Below, in pieces: positions 1-9,039 of a stretch of DNA of 64,000 nt. The DNA is taken from assembly GCF_034314165.1 (NCBI RefSeq), contig NZ_JAVIWK010000001.1, positions 3,797,001 to 3,861,000 of the forward strand, written 5' to 3'. This DNA is from Pseudomonas sp. Bout1 (GTDB lineage Bacteria; Pseudomonadota; Gammaproteobacteria; Pseudomonadales; Pseudomonadaceae). Within the stretch, counting starts at the first letter, position 1. Every line of letters begins with the position of its first letter. The notes beneath the pieces are model-generated. The model had not been told where the DNA came from, searched no databases, and worked only from the letters and a program-made list of their open reading frames with translations. The translations under genes were made by a program, and so were the position numbers.

Positions 1-23
1 CTTCGACTCCCCAAGGAACCGCC

Positions 24-587
24 ATGTCCGGGCTTGAACTGTTTGCCGCCGCCCTGGGGGTGATCGCTGTCTGGTTGACGGTTAAACAGAACCCGTGGTG
101 TTGGCCCATCGGCCTGGTGATGGTGCTGCTGTACACCTGGATCTTCTTCGATGTGAAGCTCTACTCCGACATGCTCCTGCAAGTGATCTACGCGGCCCTG
201 CAACTTTACGGCTGGTGGCAGTGGACCCGCGCCGGCGAGGTCAGGCAAGGCCGGCAAGTCACCAGCCTGGGCCTGCAACCGATCCTGCAGGGCCTGGCCG
301 TGGGTGCCCTGGGCAGCCTGTTGCTGGGAGCCGCCATGGCCCACTGGACCGACGCCGCCCAACCCTGGCTGGACGCCGCCCTGACCGGCTTCAGCCTGGT
401 GGCGCAGATGTGGATGGCGCAAAAACGCGTGCAATGCTGGCCGCTGTGGATTGCCGTGGATGTGATCTTCGTCGGGCTGTTCCTCTATAAAGGCCTGTAC
501 CTGACCGCCGCGCTCTATGCCTTGTTCACCGTTATCGCCGTGCAAGGCTGGCGCGAATGGCGCGCCGACCCGGCGTTGCACGCATGA
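24..587 (+). CDS. pnuC: Nicotinamide riboside transporter PnuC
   Basis: This 187-residue protein is almost wholly hydrophobic, with about six to seven membrane segments and the W/G-rich PnuC pattern (WPIGLVMVLLYTWIFFDVKLYSDMLLQ near residues 28-54). PnuC carries nicotinamide riboside across the inner membrane by facilitated diffusion, and phosphorylation inside the cell traps it. The start ATG follows AAGGA at a good distance. Its stop overlaps the start of the next gene, a ribosylnicotinamide kinase, as ATGA, so transport and trapping appear to be translationally coupled. Only 23 bases upstream are visible, so no riboswitch or operator can be judged. Confidence 0.93.
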   Translation: MSGLELFAAALGVIAVWLTVKQNPWCWPIGLVMVLLYTWIFFDVKLYSDMLLQVIYAALQLYGWWQWTRAGEVRQGRQVTSLGLQPILQGLAVGALGSLLLGAAMAHWTDAAQPWLDAALTGFSLVAQMWMAQKRVQCWPLWIAVDVIFVGLFLYKGLYLTAALYALFTVIAVQGWREWRADPALHA

Positions 588-1105
588 AAGTGGTGGTGCT
601 GGCCGGCCCCGAATCCAGCGGTAAAAGCTGGCTGGCGGCGCAGTTGCAGGCGCATTTCGGTGGGTTGATGGTGGGCGAATACGTGCGCCATTTCATCGAC
701 CACCACCAACGCGATACCACCCTGGCCGATATCCCGGCCATCGCCCGCGGCCAACTGGCCTGGGAAGATGCCGCCCGGGCCGCGCAGCCCGCATTGCTGA
801 TCCTGGACACCAACCTGCTGACCAATACGCTGTGGAGCCAGATCCTGTTTGACGACTGCCCGGCATGGCTCGACAGCGAACTGCTCGCCCGCCACTACGA
901 CCTGCACCTGCTGCTGTCGCCGGAAGACGTGGAATGGACAGCCGATGGCCAGCGCTGCCAGCCGGAATTTGCCGACCGCCTGGCATTCTTCCAGGCCAGC
1001 CGTGACTGGCTGGAGCAACATCATCAGCCATTACGGATAATCCGTGGGGATTGGCAAGCACGCCAAGACCAAGCGTTTTCAGCTGTGGAACAACTGCTGG
1101 ATTAA
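584..1105 (+). CDS. Nicotinamide riboside kinase, NadR C-terminal type AAA ATPase
   Basis: This 173-residue P-loop protein begins with a Walker A motif (GPESSGKS, residues 7-14) and matches the ribosylnicotinamide kinase domain at the C-terminus of NadR. It lacks the NMN adenylyltransferase and DNA-binding domains of full NadR. The likely reaction is ATP-dependent conversion of nicotinamide riboside to NMN. I chose ATG 584 because it overlaps the pnuC stop as ATGA; an in-frame ATG nine codons upstream would overlap pnuC further. Pairing with pnuC strongly supports a salvage role. Confidence 0.85.
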   Translation: MKVVVLAGPESSGKSWLAAQLQAHFGGLMVGEYVRHFIDHHQRDTTLADIPAIARGQLAWEDAARAAQPALLILDTNLLTNTLWSQILFDDCPAWLDSELLARHYDLHLLLSPEDVEWTADGQRCQPEFADRLAFFQASRDWLEQHHQPLRIIRGDWQARQDQAFSAVEQLLD

Positions 1106-1123
1106 CCGGCGAGGACAACACCC

Positions 1124-1260
1124 ATGAACCGCTCATTACGCATTGCCATTGTCGGTGGTGGCCCCGCGGGCTGACCCTGGCGCTGATTCTCCAGATCAAT
1201 GGCTTTACCGTCAGCGTATTCGAGCGTGAGCGCGGGCCGCACTGCAACGCGCAGGGCTGA
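1124..1260 (+). pseudogene. Remnant of FAD-dependent monooxygenase (frameshifted N-terminus)
   Basis: Reading from ATG 1124 gives MNRSLRIAIVGGGPAG followed at once by TGA. Shifting the frame by one base continues the same Rossmann fold as GLTLALILQINGFTVSVFERE. This is the dinucleotide-binding start of a TetX/PHBH-type FAD monooxygenase (about 380 residues when intact). The frame closes after about 45 residues and nothing similar follows before the next gene at 1330. It is therefore both frameshifted and deleted for most of its length. Confidence 0.8.
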
Positions 1261-1329
1261 AGACCGATTATCGGGTCGACGCAGTCCTCGACGCAGGCCA
1301 CGGGTCAATCCCTAAAAGGAGATTGGCCT

Positions 1330-2847
1330 ATGAACATGCGCATTGTTGCCCGCTTGATCAATTTGCCCGAAGACCGCGGCGTTCGGGTTGAAACCGCCGC
1401 CCGCAAGATTCTGCTGGTGCGTTCGGGGGGCAAGGTCCGTGCCTACCAGGCGGACTGCCCGCACGCCGGGGCCCCCTTGGAACAAGGCGTGATCTGCGGC
1501 GGGAAGCTCATTTGCCCGTGGCACAAGGCCGCCTTCCGGGTGGATGACGGCCAGGTCTGCGAGCCGCCCGCCTTGGAACAACTCAAGCAGTATCCGGTTG
1601 AAATTCACCACGGTGTAGTCAGCGTGGGCGACGAGCCACTGCCCTTTTCACCTGCCCGACCTGCCGCTGATTCCCGCCGTTTTATCGTGGTGGGCGCTGG
1701 CGCAGCGGGCTCGGCGGCCGTCGCCACCTTGCGGCGCGAGGGCTTCACCGGGCACCTGTTATGGATCGACCAGGAACCAGGCCCCGCCTACGACCGCACG
1801 GCATTGAGCAAATTTGTCATTGCAGGTGAGATGGCACCGCAAGAAACCCCGCCCTTGCTGGATGAGGACACCTACCGCAACCTCCGGATTCACGGCGAAG
1901 TGCAACACCTTGACCCTCAAACAAAATGCCTCCAGCTCGTAGACGGCCGCCGCTTCGACTATGACGCGGCGCTACTGGCCACCGGCGGCGTAGCCAAGCC
2001 GCTGGATATTCCGGGCACCGTGCTCAATAACGTCTTTGTGCTGCGCTCCCGGGACGACGCGGCGCGTATCGTCGAGGCCGCTCAACCGGGCACCTGCGCG
2101 GTAATCATCGGCGACAGCTTTATTGGCCTGGAAGCTGCCTCAGCCTTGCGCAAGCGTGGTTTGACCGTGCAGGTGGTGGGTCGCCACGAGATCCCGCTGG
2201 CGGCACAGTTGGGCAAGCGCATCGGTGCGTCACTGCGCCAATTGCATGAAGCCAACGGCGTCATATTCCACAGCGCCAGCGAGCCCGACCGCCTGGAAGG
2301 GCACGCGAATGTGACCACGGTGGTGCTGAAAAACGGCCACCGACTGGCGGCAGACCTGGTGTTGATGGGCGTCGGCGTCACACCGGCCACCGGGTTTGTT
2401 CATGGGCTGCAAAAAGCCGAGGACCAGTCACTGAAAGCCGACGCGAGTTTGCGTGTCGCTCCCGGCCTATGGGCGGCGGGCGATATGGTGAGCTTCCCAT
2501 GGAACGACCACCCCGTACGTATCGAGCACTGGCGTGTGGCGCAGCAACTCGGGGTGCTGGCAGCGCGCAATATGCTGGGTGCCGAACAGACGTTTGCCGA
2601 TGTGCCGTTCTTCTGGACCTATCACTTCGGCAAGACCTTTGAACTGCTGGGCCATCCACGCCAATGGAACCGGCTCCACGTGGAAGGCGACCTGCAGCAC
2701 CACGACTTCATCGCCCTGCTCTGCCATGGCGATGACGTGGAAGCGGTGATTGCCTGTGAACATCAGCGGGCGATGGCGCTGCTTTCGCAACGCCTGAAAC
2801 ACCCGCTGAAGAAGGCAGAAGTGCTTGAGTTGATCCGCGGGCTTTAG
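1330..2847 (+). CDS. Rieske/FAD-dependent NAD(P)H oxidoreductase (AIF-like, ferredoxin reductase type)
   Basis: This 505-residue fusion begins with a Rieske [2Fe-2S] domain (about residues 5-100, ligands in CPHAG and CPWHKAAF). A pyridine nucleotide-disulfide oxidoreductase module follows, with FAD motif VVGAGAAGSAAVATL near 116, an NAD motif IIGDSFIGLEAASAL near 258 and a GLWAAGD FAD motif near 380, then a reductase C-terminal domain. The arrangement matches the AIFM3/AIF-like and assimilatory ferredoxin reductase families. The electron acceptor is unknown. AGGAG precedes ATG 1330; ATG 1336 is an alternative. It converges on ggt with a four-base overlap of stops. Confidence 0.87.
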   Translation: MNMRIVARLINLPEDRGVRVETAARKILLVRSGGKVRAYQADCPHAGAPLEQGVICGGKLICPWHKAAFRVDDGQVCEPPALEQLKQYPVEIHHGVVSVGDEPLPFSPARPAADSRRFIVVGAGAAGSAAVATLRREGFTGHLLWIDQEPGPAYDRTALSKFVIAGEMAPQETPPLLDEDTYRNLRIHGEVQHLDPQTKCLQLVDGRRFDYDAALLATGGVAKPLDIPGTVLNNVFVLRSRDDAARIVEAAQPGTCAVIIGDSFIGLEAASALRKRGLTVQVVGRHEIPLAAQLGKRIGASLRQLHEANGVIFHSASEPDRLEGHANVTTVVLKNGHRLAADLVLMGVGVTPATGFVHGLQKAEDQSLKADASLRVAPGLWAAGDMVSFPWNDHPVRIEHWRVAQQLGVLAARNMLGAEQTFADVPFFWTYHFGKTFELLGHPRQWNRLHVEGDLQHHDFIALLCHGDDVEAVIACEHQRAMALLSQRLKHPLKKAEVLELIRGL

Positions 2848-4568
2848 TAGCCCAGGGACAGCCCGGTATTGCGCCGTGGGTCGTTGGCCCCATAGAAACG
2901 GTTGTTGCCGACTGGCTTGCCATCCAGCGACGGCGCACCTACCAGGATCGCGGCCAGGTGGTTGGCATCCTGGGGGCCTGCAAACTTGTGGCCCCAGCCT
3001 TCAAGGATATTCTGGGTGTCGGGGCTCAGGGCAAAGCGCTCGATATTGGTCGACTCAGGCAGCCATTGCTGGTGGAAACGCGGCGCGTCCACGGCTTCCT
3101 GGATGTTCATCTTGTAGTCGATCACGTTGAGGATAGTCAGCAACGTGGCCGTGATGATACGACTGCCACCCGGCGTGCCCACCACCATCACCGCCTTGCC
3201 ATCCTTGGTGACGATAGTCGGGCTCATGGACGACAGCGGCGTCTTGCCCGGCGCGATGGCGTTGGCTTCGCCCTGCACCAGCCCGTACATGTTCGGCACA
3301 CCGATCTTGGAGGTGAAGTCGTCCATTTCGTCGTTGAGGATCACCCCGGTCTTGCTCGCCATTACGCCGGCGCCAAACCAGTCGTTGAGGGTGTAGGTCA
3401 CCGAGACCGCGTTGCCCCACTTGTCGACGATGGAGTAGTGGGTGGTGTTATTACCCTCGTGCGGCGAAACGCCGGGCTTGATGTCTTGGGAGATGCCGGC
3501 TTTCTGCGGGTCGATGGCGGCGCGCAGTTTGGCGGCGTAGTCCTTGTCCAGCAAATGGTCGATCGGGTTTTGCACGAAATCCGGATCGCCCAGGTAGCTG
3601 TTGCGGTCGACGTACGCGTGGCGCATGGCCTCGATCTGGTAGTGCAGGCCCTGGGCGGAGTGATAGCCAAGATCGGCCATCGGGTAGCCTTCGAGGATGT
3701 TCATGATCTCGCAGATAACCACGCCGCCGGAGCTCGGTGGTGGCGCGGAGACCACGTGGTAGCCACGGTAGTCACACTCGATGGGCGCCAGTTCGCGGGT
3801 CTTGTATTTGTCCAGGTCGGCCTGGGTGATGAGGCCTTTGCCTGACTGGCTGGAGTCGACAATCGCCTTGGCCACCCAGCCCTTGTAGAAACCGTCGGTG
3901 CCCTTGGCGGAGATTTCCCGCAGGGTTTTCGCGAGGTCTTTCTGCACCAGTTTCTGGCCGAGCAGCATCGGCTCGCCGCCGTGCAGGAAAATCCCGCGCA
4001 GGTCTTTGTCTTTCTTGAATTCGTCGGTCGCAGTGTGCAGCAGGTCGATATCGCCCTGCTCCAGGGCAAAGCCGTCTTCGGCCAGCTTGATGGCCGGGGC
4101 GATCACCTGGGCGCGCTTGAGGGTGCCGTACTTGCTCAGTGCCAGTTCCATGCCGGACACGGTGCCGGGCACGCCGACTGCCAGGTGGCCCTTGGAACTG
4201 AGGTCCGGCACCACGTTGCCGTCCTTGTCCAGGTACATGTCGGCCGTCGCTGCCAACGGGGCTTTTTCGCGGAAGTCGAGGAAGGTCTTGCGCCCGTCGG
4301 CCAGTTGCACGGTCATGAAGCCGCCGCCGCCCAGGTTACCGGCCGCCGGGTACACCACGGCCAGGGCGTAACCCACCGCCACCGCCGCATCCACGGCGTT
4401 ACCACCGGCCTTGAGCACATCCACGCCCACATGGGTGGCAAGGTGCTGCGCCGTGACCACCATGCCATTTTCGCCAGCCACCGGGGCCTGGGAGGCCGCC
4501 TGTACACCGCTGACGGTCAACACCAGCGCAGTGGCAATCAATGTTCGGGTAAACGGTTGGTATTTCAT
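2844..4568 (-). CDS. ggt: Gamma-glutamyltranspeptidase precursor
   Basis: This 574-residue Ntn-hydrolase has a Sec signal peptide (TLIATALVLTVSGVQA, cleavage near residue 24). It acts in the periplasm, cleaving gamma-glutamyl bonds of glutathione and related compounds. The autocatalytic cleavage site and nucleophile are seen in NNTTHYSIVD, where the threonine becomes the N-terminus of the small subunit. Downstream motifs typical of the small subunit include DEMDDF and PLSSMSPTIV. Length is normal for the family. It is transcribed divergently from the TetR gene at 4722, leaving a 153 bp shared control region. Confidence 0.95.
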   Translation of the reverse strand: MKYQPFTRTLIATALVLTVSGVQAASQAPVAGENGMVVTAQHLATHVGVDVLKAGGNAVDAAVAVGYALAVVYPAAGNLGGGGFMTVQLADGRKTFLDFREKAPLAATADMYLDKDGNVVPDLSSKGHLAVGVPGTVSGMELALSKYGTLKRAQVIAPAIKLAEDGFALEQGDIDLLHTATDEFKKDKDLRGIFLHGGEPMLLGQKLVQKDLAKTLREISAKGTDGFYKGWVAKAIVDSSQSGKGLITQADLDKYKTRELAPIECDYRGYHVVSAPPPSSGGVVICEIMNILEGYPMADLGYHSAQGLHYQIEAMRHAYVDRNSYLGDPDFVQNPIDHLLDKDYAAKLRAAIDPQKAGISQDIKPGVSPHEGNNTTHYSIVDKWGNAVSVTYTLNDWFGAGVMASKTGVILNDEMDDFTSKIGVPNMYGLVQGEANAIAPGKTPLSSMSPTIVTKDGKAVMVVGTPGGSRIITATLLTILNVIDYKMNIQEAVDAPRFHQQWLPESTNIERFALSPDTQNILEGWGHKFAGPQDANHLAAILVGAPSLDGKPVGNNRFYGANDPRRNTGLSLGY

Positions 4569-4664
4569 CCCTGGCTACTCTGTTTATTGGAAGAACTAGA
4601 AAGTAATACGTTTCGGATCCAAGCCCCAGCGTTATGCCGCGTTTGTGACAGAGCCTGTCGGTAA

Positions 4665-4690
4665 CGGAATAATGCCCATGCTATATTCCG
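4665..4690. promoter_or_regulatory. Inverted repeat between ggt and tetR, possible TetR operator
   Basis: Arms CGGAATA (4665-4671) and TATTCCG (4684-4690) are exact complements around a 12-base centre. They lie 32 bp before the tetR start and in the shared control region with ggt. Position suggests an operator; no binding data are implied. Confidence 0.35.
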
Positions 4691-4721
4691 GGCCTTTACG
4701 CGGTGCAGCAGAGGCTTTTCG

Positions 4722-5357
4722 ATGGTGATCAAGAAGACCGGTATCCGCGCCCAGCAGGCCGACCAGACGCGCGCGCGGATTCTCCAGGCGGCGGTCAAGG
4801 TCTTCACCCGCGACGGCTATTCCGGCGGGCGCGTCGAAAGCATCTCGCGCGAGGCCGAGTCCAACGACCGCATGCTGTATTACTACTTCGGCAGCAAGGA
4901 ACATCTGTTTGTGTGTGTGCTGGAGCACACCTATGAACAGTTCAATAAAGCCGAAGGCAAACTCAAGCTCGACCTGGCAGCGCCGGTGCAAGCCTTGCAG
5001 GCGTTGGTAGCGTTTATCTGGAATTACTACGTCAAGCATCCCGAGTTTGTGGCGATCCTGAGCATCGAGAACCTGCACAAGGGCAAGCATGCGAAACAGT
5101 CCGGCGAACTGCGCCGGTTGTCCGGGGAAGCGGTTGGGGTGTTGCGGCCAATCATTGAAGCGGGCCAGGCGCAGGGGCTGTTTCGTGAGGATGTGGACAT
5201 CAAGCATGTGTATTTGATGATTGCTTCGTTGTGCTACTTCTACAATTCCAACCAGCACACCCTCAGTTCGTTTCTGGGAGAGGATCTGGCGGACAAGACA
5301 CAGCAGCGGGATTGGCTGGGGTTTATCAGTGATCTGGTGTTGCGTGGGGTACGGTAG
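4722..5357 (+). CDS. nicS: TetR family regulator, candidate NicS
   Basis: This 211-residue repressor has an N-terminal TetR helix-turn-helix (about residues 10-60: TRARILQAAVKVFTRDG, then DRMLYYYFGSKEHLF) and a helical ligand-binding domain. TetR proteins usually repress nearby genes until they bind a small ligand. In P. putida the nicAB operon is controlled by a TetR-type repressor named NicS, and this gene sits just beyond nicB, convergent with it, which makes NicS the leading assignment. The alternative is a local regulator of ggt, from which it diverges. The family call is firm; the gene name is inference. Confidence 0.65.
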   Translation: MVIKKTGIRAQQADQTRARILQAAVKVFTRDGYSGGRVESISREAESNDRMLYYYFGSKEHLFVCVLEHTYEQFNKAEGKLKLDLAAPVQALQALVAFIWNYYVKHPEFVAILSIENLHKGKHAKQSGELRRLSGEAVGVLRPIIEAGQAQGLFREDVDIKHVYLMIASLCYFYNSNQHTLSSFLGEDLADKTQQRDWLGFISDLVLRGVR

Positions 5358-5372
5358 AAACCGAATCAACAT

Positions 5373-5460
5373 GTGGGAGCTGGCTTGCCTGCGATTGCGG
5401 TGGGTCAGCTAATAATTCAGTGGCTGGGGCACCGCTATCGCAGGCAAGCCAGCTCCCACA
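5373..5460. repeat. REP pair, GTGGGAGCTGGCTTGCC type
   Basis: GTGGGAGCTGGCTTGCCTGC is followed about 50 bases later by its inverse, GCAGGCAAGCCAGCTCCCAC. The pair lies between the convergent tetR and nicB genes, where it could also act as a bidirectional transcription stop. Confidence 0.85.
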
Positions 5461-5486
5461 GTTGATCTCCATATGGCTTGAATCTG

Positions 5487-8400
5487 TCAGTGGGTACCGG
5501 GGTTGGCTCTTAGGTGAGCGACCCTTCGCTCCAAGCTGTCCCATTGCGGTGCATTGGGTGCGAAGCGCCCGCGTAGGTAGGCGGCCAATTCCGCCACTTG
5601 GGTGTTCGACAGGCTGTCCTTGAACGCGGGCATATAACCCAAATCCTTGGTCGCCGGGGTGCTGATGCCTTGCAGGATCACCTTGATCAGGTTGTCCGGT
5701 TGATCGCTGTGCACATTGGTATTGGTCGCCAGTGACGGGCTGACGCCGAACAGTGTCGGCCCCTGGCCGTCGGCATGGCAGGCCTTGCACGAGCCTTCGA
5801 ATACCCGGCGTCCATTGGCATTGGGCAGCGTTGCGGCGGCCACGACTTGCGCTTCGGCGGCGCCGCTGTCATTCAGCGAGGCCAGGTACAGCGCCATCGC
5901 GCGGATATCGGTCTTGGGCAATTTCGCCAATTCGCTTACGACCGGCCCCATCGGACCGGTCGCTACGCCGTGGGCATCGGAGTAACCGGTGCTCAGATAG
6001 GTGAACAACTGATCTTCAGTCCACGGTGTCGGCGCCTTGGACAAACCATTCAAGGCAGGCGCTTCCCAGCCATCCACCATGCCGCCCGCCAGGAACGCCT
6101 TGCCGCCCTTCTCCGCCCCCATCAGGTTGCGTGGGGAATGGCACGCTGCGCAGTGCCCCAGGCCATTAACCAGATAAGCGCCGCGATTCCATTGCTCGCT
6201 ACGCTGGGGCTGTACGGTGATTTCTCCCCGACGCAAAAACAGCGCATTCCACCCGGCCATCAACGGCCGGATATTGAAAGGAAAGCTCATCGCATTCGGC
6301 ACGGGTGCCTGGCTCACTGGCGCCTGTGACATCAGGTAGGCATACAGCGCCTGCATGTCGGCATCGTTGATATTGCGAAACGCGGTATAGGGAAACGCCG
6401 GGTACAGGTTGCGACCGTCGCGGCCAATGCCGTCGCGCATCGCCCGCTCGAACGCCGGGTAGGACCAGTTGCCAATCCCGGTCTTCTGATCCGGGGTGAT
6501 GTTGCTGCTGTACAGCGTGCCGAACGGTGTGTGCATCGCCAGCCCGCCAGCATTGGTGGCACCACCCGGCGCGGTGTGGCACACCGCGCAGTCCCCCACG
6601 GCGGCCAGCAAACGCCCGCGCTCCAGGGTGGCCTTGGACCAGGTGCCGGCGCTGGGTGGCGCAATCGGGGCGATTTCACTGTGAAACGGCCATGCGGTGG
6701 CGGCCATGCCCAGCACCGCGCCAAAGGCTGCGAACAATGAGCCGAACAACCATTTGCGGCGTTTCTGCGGGGACTTTTCCGGCTCGCCCAAGGTGCCCGC
6801 ATTCAGCGCGGCCAATACGCGCTCGGGGGTGATCGGCAACTCGCGAAAACGAATGCCGGTGGCGTCATAGATCGCATTCGCGATTGCCGCTGCGCTGGGT
6901 ACCGAGGCGGATTCACCGGCGCCCATCGGCGGCTGGTCCTGGCGCGGCATCATCAGCACGTCGATCTGCGGCACCTCCGGGAAGGTCAGGATCGGATAAC
7001 CGCCCCACTCCTTGCTGGCTACGGTGGACTCTTCAAAGGTCACGCGCTCCTTGAGCACGCGGCTGGTGGACTGGATCACATTGCCATGGATCTGGTGCTG
7101 CACACCCGCCGGGTTGATCATCATCCCCGAGTCGTGCCCGATTACTACGCGGGTCACCGAGACGTCACCGGTCTGTTTGTCGATGGCCACGTCCGCCACC
7201 CACGCCGCCCACGCCGCGCCGAAGCCGGGGAACTTGCTGTGGATATAGCGCGCGTAGGCAAAGCCCCGGCCACGCAGCAGGTGGTCTTCGTTGGCGGTTT
7301 GCATCGCCGCGGTGCGTGGGACCCAATTGGCGCGTTCGGCGGTGGATTTCACCAGCTCGATGGCACGCTCATCCTTCAGGTAACGCAGGCGGTATTCCAC
7401 CGGATCGACGCCGGCGGCGAAGGCCAGTTCGTCAATATAGGATTCATGGGCGAAGGTGTTGGGCAACGCCGACACACCGCGCATCCACGAGGCGCGCACG
7501 ATCGGCGCCATGTCGTTGATGGTGACGCGCATGTTCTCAATGTCGTAGGGCGGGATCGACGTGCGGTCGCCCATCTCGAACATCGCCGCCACCGGCTCGA
7601 CCCGGCCGGTCAGCAGCAGCGCCAGGGTGGGTGCACCGTTGGACGGGTAGCTGGTTTCAAAGTCATAGGCGGCGATGCTGCCATCAGCGTTCAGGCCGCC
7701 GTCGACATCCATCAGCTGCGCGGTGCCCTTGGGCTCCCACAAGTGCTCCTGTTCGCGGCTCAGTTGCACCCGCACCGGCTTGCCCACGGCGCGCGACAGC
7801 AGCAAGGCGTCAGCGCACACATCGTCGGCGCAGTTGCGGCCGTAGCAGCCGGCAGCTTCCATGCGGATCACGTCGATGGATTCTTCTGCACATTCCAGTA
7901 GCCAGGCCAGGTCTGCCCGCAGCAGGTGCGGGTTCTGGCTGCCGGACCAGACCCGGCTCACCCCAGGCTGATAATCCGCCACGCCGCAGGACGGGCCAAT
8001 GGAGCCGTGCATCTGGTACGGCCACAGGTACGTGCGGGGCATGCGCTGGCTGGCGGCGGCCAGCGCTTCATCGACGTTACCTTGGTCGAGCACGGTTCGG
8101 CGTACCCGTGGGTTGTCGCGAATCGCTTGCTCGACATCGCTCATGTCCGGCAGGTTGTTGTTCCAGGGCTTCCAGTGGACGATCAACTCCTGGGCGGCCT
8201 TGATCGCCTGTTCCTCGCGCAATGCGACCACGCCAACAAAATCACGGATCACCACCACGGCGACAATTCCCGGGATATGGGCAATGGAGGCCTCGTCGAC
8301 CTTCAGCAGGCTGTTGCCAACGAAGTCGCCGCAGTCCAGGCCCGCATACGGCGGACGGATCACCCGGCCATGGAGCATGTCCGGCACGCGCATGTCGTGC

Positions 8401-9029
8401 ACGTACGTCAGCTCGCCGGTAGCCTTGCCCGGGATATCCACTCGGGCGGCACCTTTGCCCACCAGGCGGTAATCGGCGGTGGCTTTGAGCGGTGCGTCGC
8501 CGCTGATGTGCAGCTCGTCATGTTCGCCAACCACCAGTTCGCCATAAGTGGTGGTGCGTCCGTCTTCGGCGCTAATGATGCCCGCGTCGACCTTGAGCTC
8601 CTGTACCGCGACAGACCAGCGTTGCGCGGCCCGCGCCAGCAGGAAACGCCGCGCTTCGGCAGCGGCATTGCGCAGCGGGATTGCGGAAATCTGCAAGGTC
8701 GCACTGGCAATGGTCGCGCCCTGGTTGGGCACGCGCTCGGTGTCGCCGAGCACCATGCGTACCTGCTCCATCGTCAGGTCCAGTTCCTCGGCGACGATCT
8801 GCGCCAGTGAGGTGCGAATACCGGTGCCCAGGTCCACGTGCCCGTTGAAGGCGTACACCAACCCGTCATCGTTCACCGCAATAAACAGCCCCAGTTCCTT
8901 GGGCTTGACCGTCGGTGTGCCGCCCTTGGCCACCGGCCCCGAAGGCGGCAGCACGTTGTCGACAATCAACAGGACGCCGGCCTTGGCCAGCCATTGGTCG
9001 CGGGAAGGGATTGTGTCGTTCATGGTCAT
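5487..9029 (-). CDS. nicB: Nicotinate dehydrogenase large subunit NicB (molybdopterin domain fused to triheme cytochrome c)
   Basis: This roughly 1180-residue subunit joins a xanthine dehydrogenase-type molybdopterin-binding domain (about residues 1-730) to a membrane segment near 770-790 and three cytochrome c domains. The heme sites are CAVCH (near 813), CAACH (near 959) and CKACH (near 1080). With NicA it hydroxylates nicotinate to 6-hydroxynicotinate, and the hemes pass electrons to the respiratory chain instead of NAD. I chose ATG 9029, 11 bases after the nicA stop; a start at 9062 would overlap nicA by 23 bases, and ATG 9023 is also possible. Such fusion is characteristic of the P. putida NicB family. 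Confidence 0.92.
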   Translation of the reverse strand: MTMNDTIPSRDQWLAKAGVLLIVDNVLPPSGPVAKGGTPTVKPKELGLFIAVNDDGLVYAFNGHVDLGTGIRTSLAQIVAEELDLTMEQVRMVLGDTERVPNQGATIASATLQISAIPLRNAAAEARRFLLARAAQRWSVAVQELKVDAGIISAEDGRTTTYGELVVGEHDELHISGDAPLKATADYRLVGKGAARVDIPGKATGELTYVHDMRVPDMLHGRVIRPPYAGLDCGDFVGNSLLKVDEASIAHIPGIVAVVVIRDFVGVVALREEQAIKAAQELIVHWKPWNNNLPDMSDVEQAIRDNPRVRRTVLDQGNVDEALAAASQRMPRTYLWPYQMHGSIGPSCGVADYQPGVSRVWSGSQNPHLLRADLAWLLECAEESIDVIRMEAAGCYGRNCADDVCADALLLSRAVGKPVRVQLSREQEHLWEPKGTAQLMDVDGGLNADGSIAAYDFETSYPSNGAPTLALLLTGRVEPVAAMFEMGDRTSIPPYDIENMRVTINDMAPIVRASWMRGVSALPNTFAHESYIDELAFAAGVDPVEYRLRYLKDERAIELVKSTAERANWVPRTAAMQTANEDHLLRGRGFAYARYIHSKFPGFGAAWAAWVADVAIDKQTGDVSVTRVVIGHDSGMMINPAGVQHQIHGNVIQSTSRVLKERVTFEESTVASKEWGGYPILTFPEVPQIDVLMMPRQDQPPMGAGESASVPSAAAIANAIYDATGIRFRELPITPERVLAALNAGTLGEPEKSPQKRRKWLFGSLFAAFGAVLGMAATAWPFHSEIAPIAPPSAGTWSKATLERGRLLAAVGDCAVCHTAPGGATNAGGLAMHTPFGTLYSSNITPDQKTGIGNWSYPAFERAMRDGIGRDGRNLYPAFPYTAFRNINDADMQALYAYLMSQAPVSQAPVPNAMSFPFNIRPLMAGWNALFLRRGEITVQPQRSEQWNRGAYLVNGLGHCAACHSPRNLMGAEKGGKAFLAGGMVDGWEAPALNGLSKAPTPWTEDQLFTYLSTGYSDAHGVATGPMGPVVSELAKLPKTDIRAMALYLASLNDSGAAEAQVVAAATLPNANGRRVFEGSCKACHADGQGPTLFGVSPSLATNTNVHSDQPDNLIKVILQGISTPATKDLGYMPAFKDSLSNTQVAELAAYLRGRFAPNAPQWDSLERRVAHLRANPGTH

Positions 9030-9039
9030 CGATCCACGT

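Noticed and set aside
7086..8810. Two long plus-strand frames inside nicB
   Set aside because: The conserved molybdopterin domain is read on the minus strand without interruption through this region.
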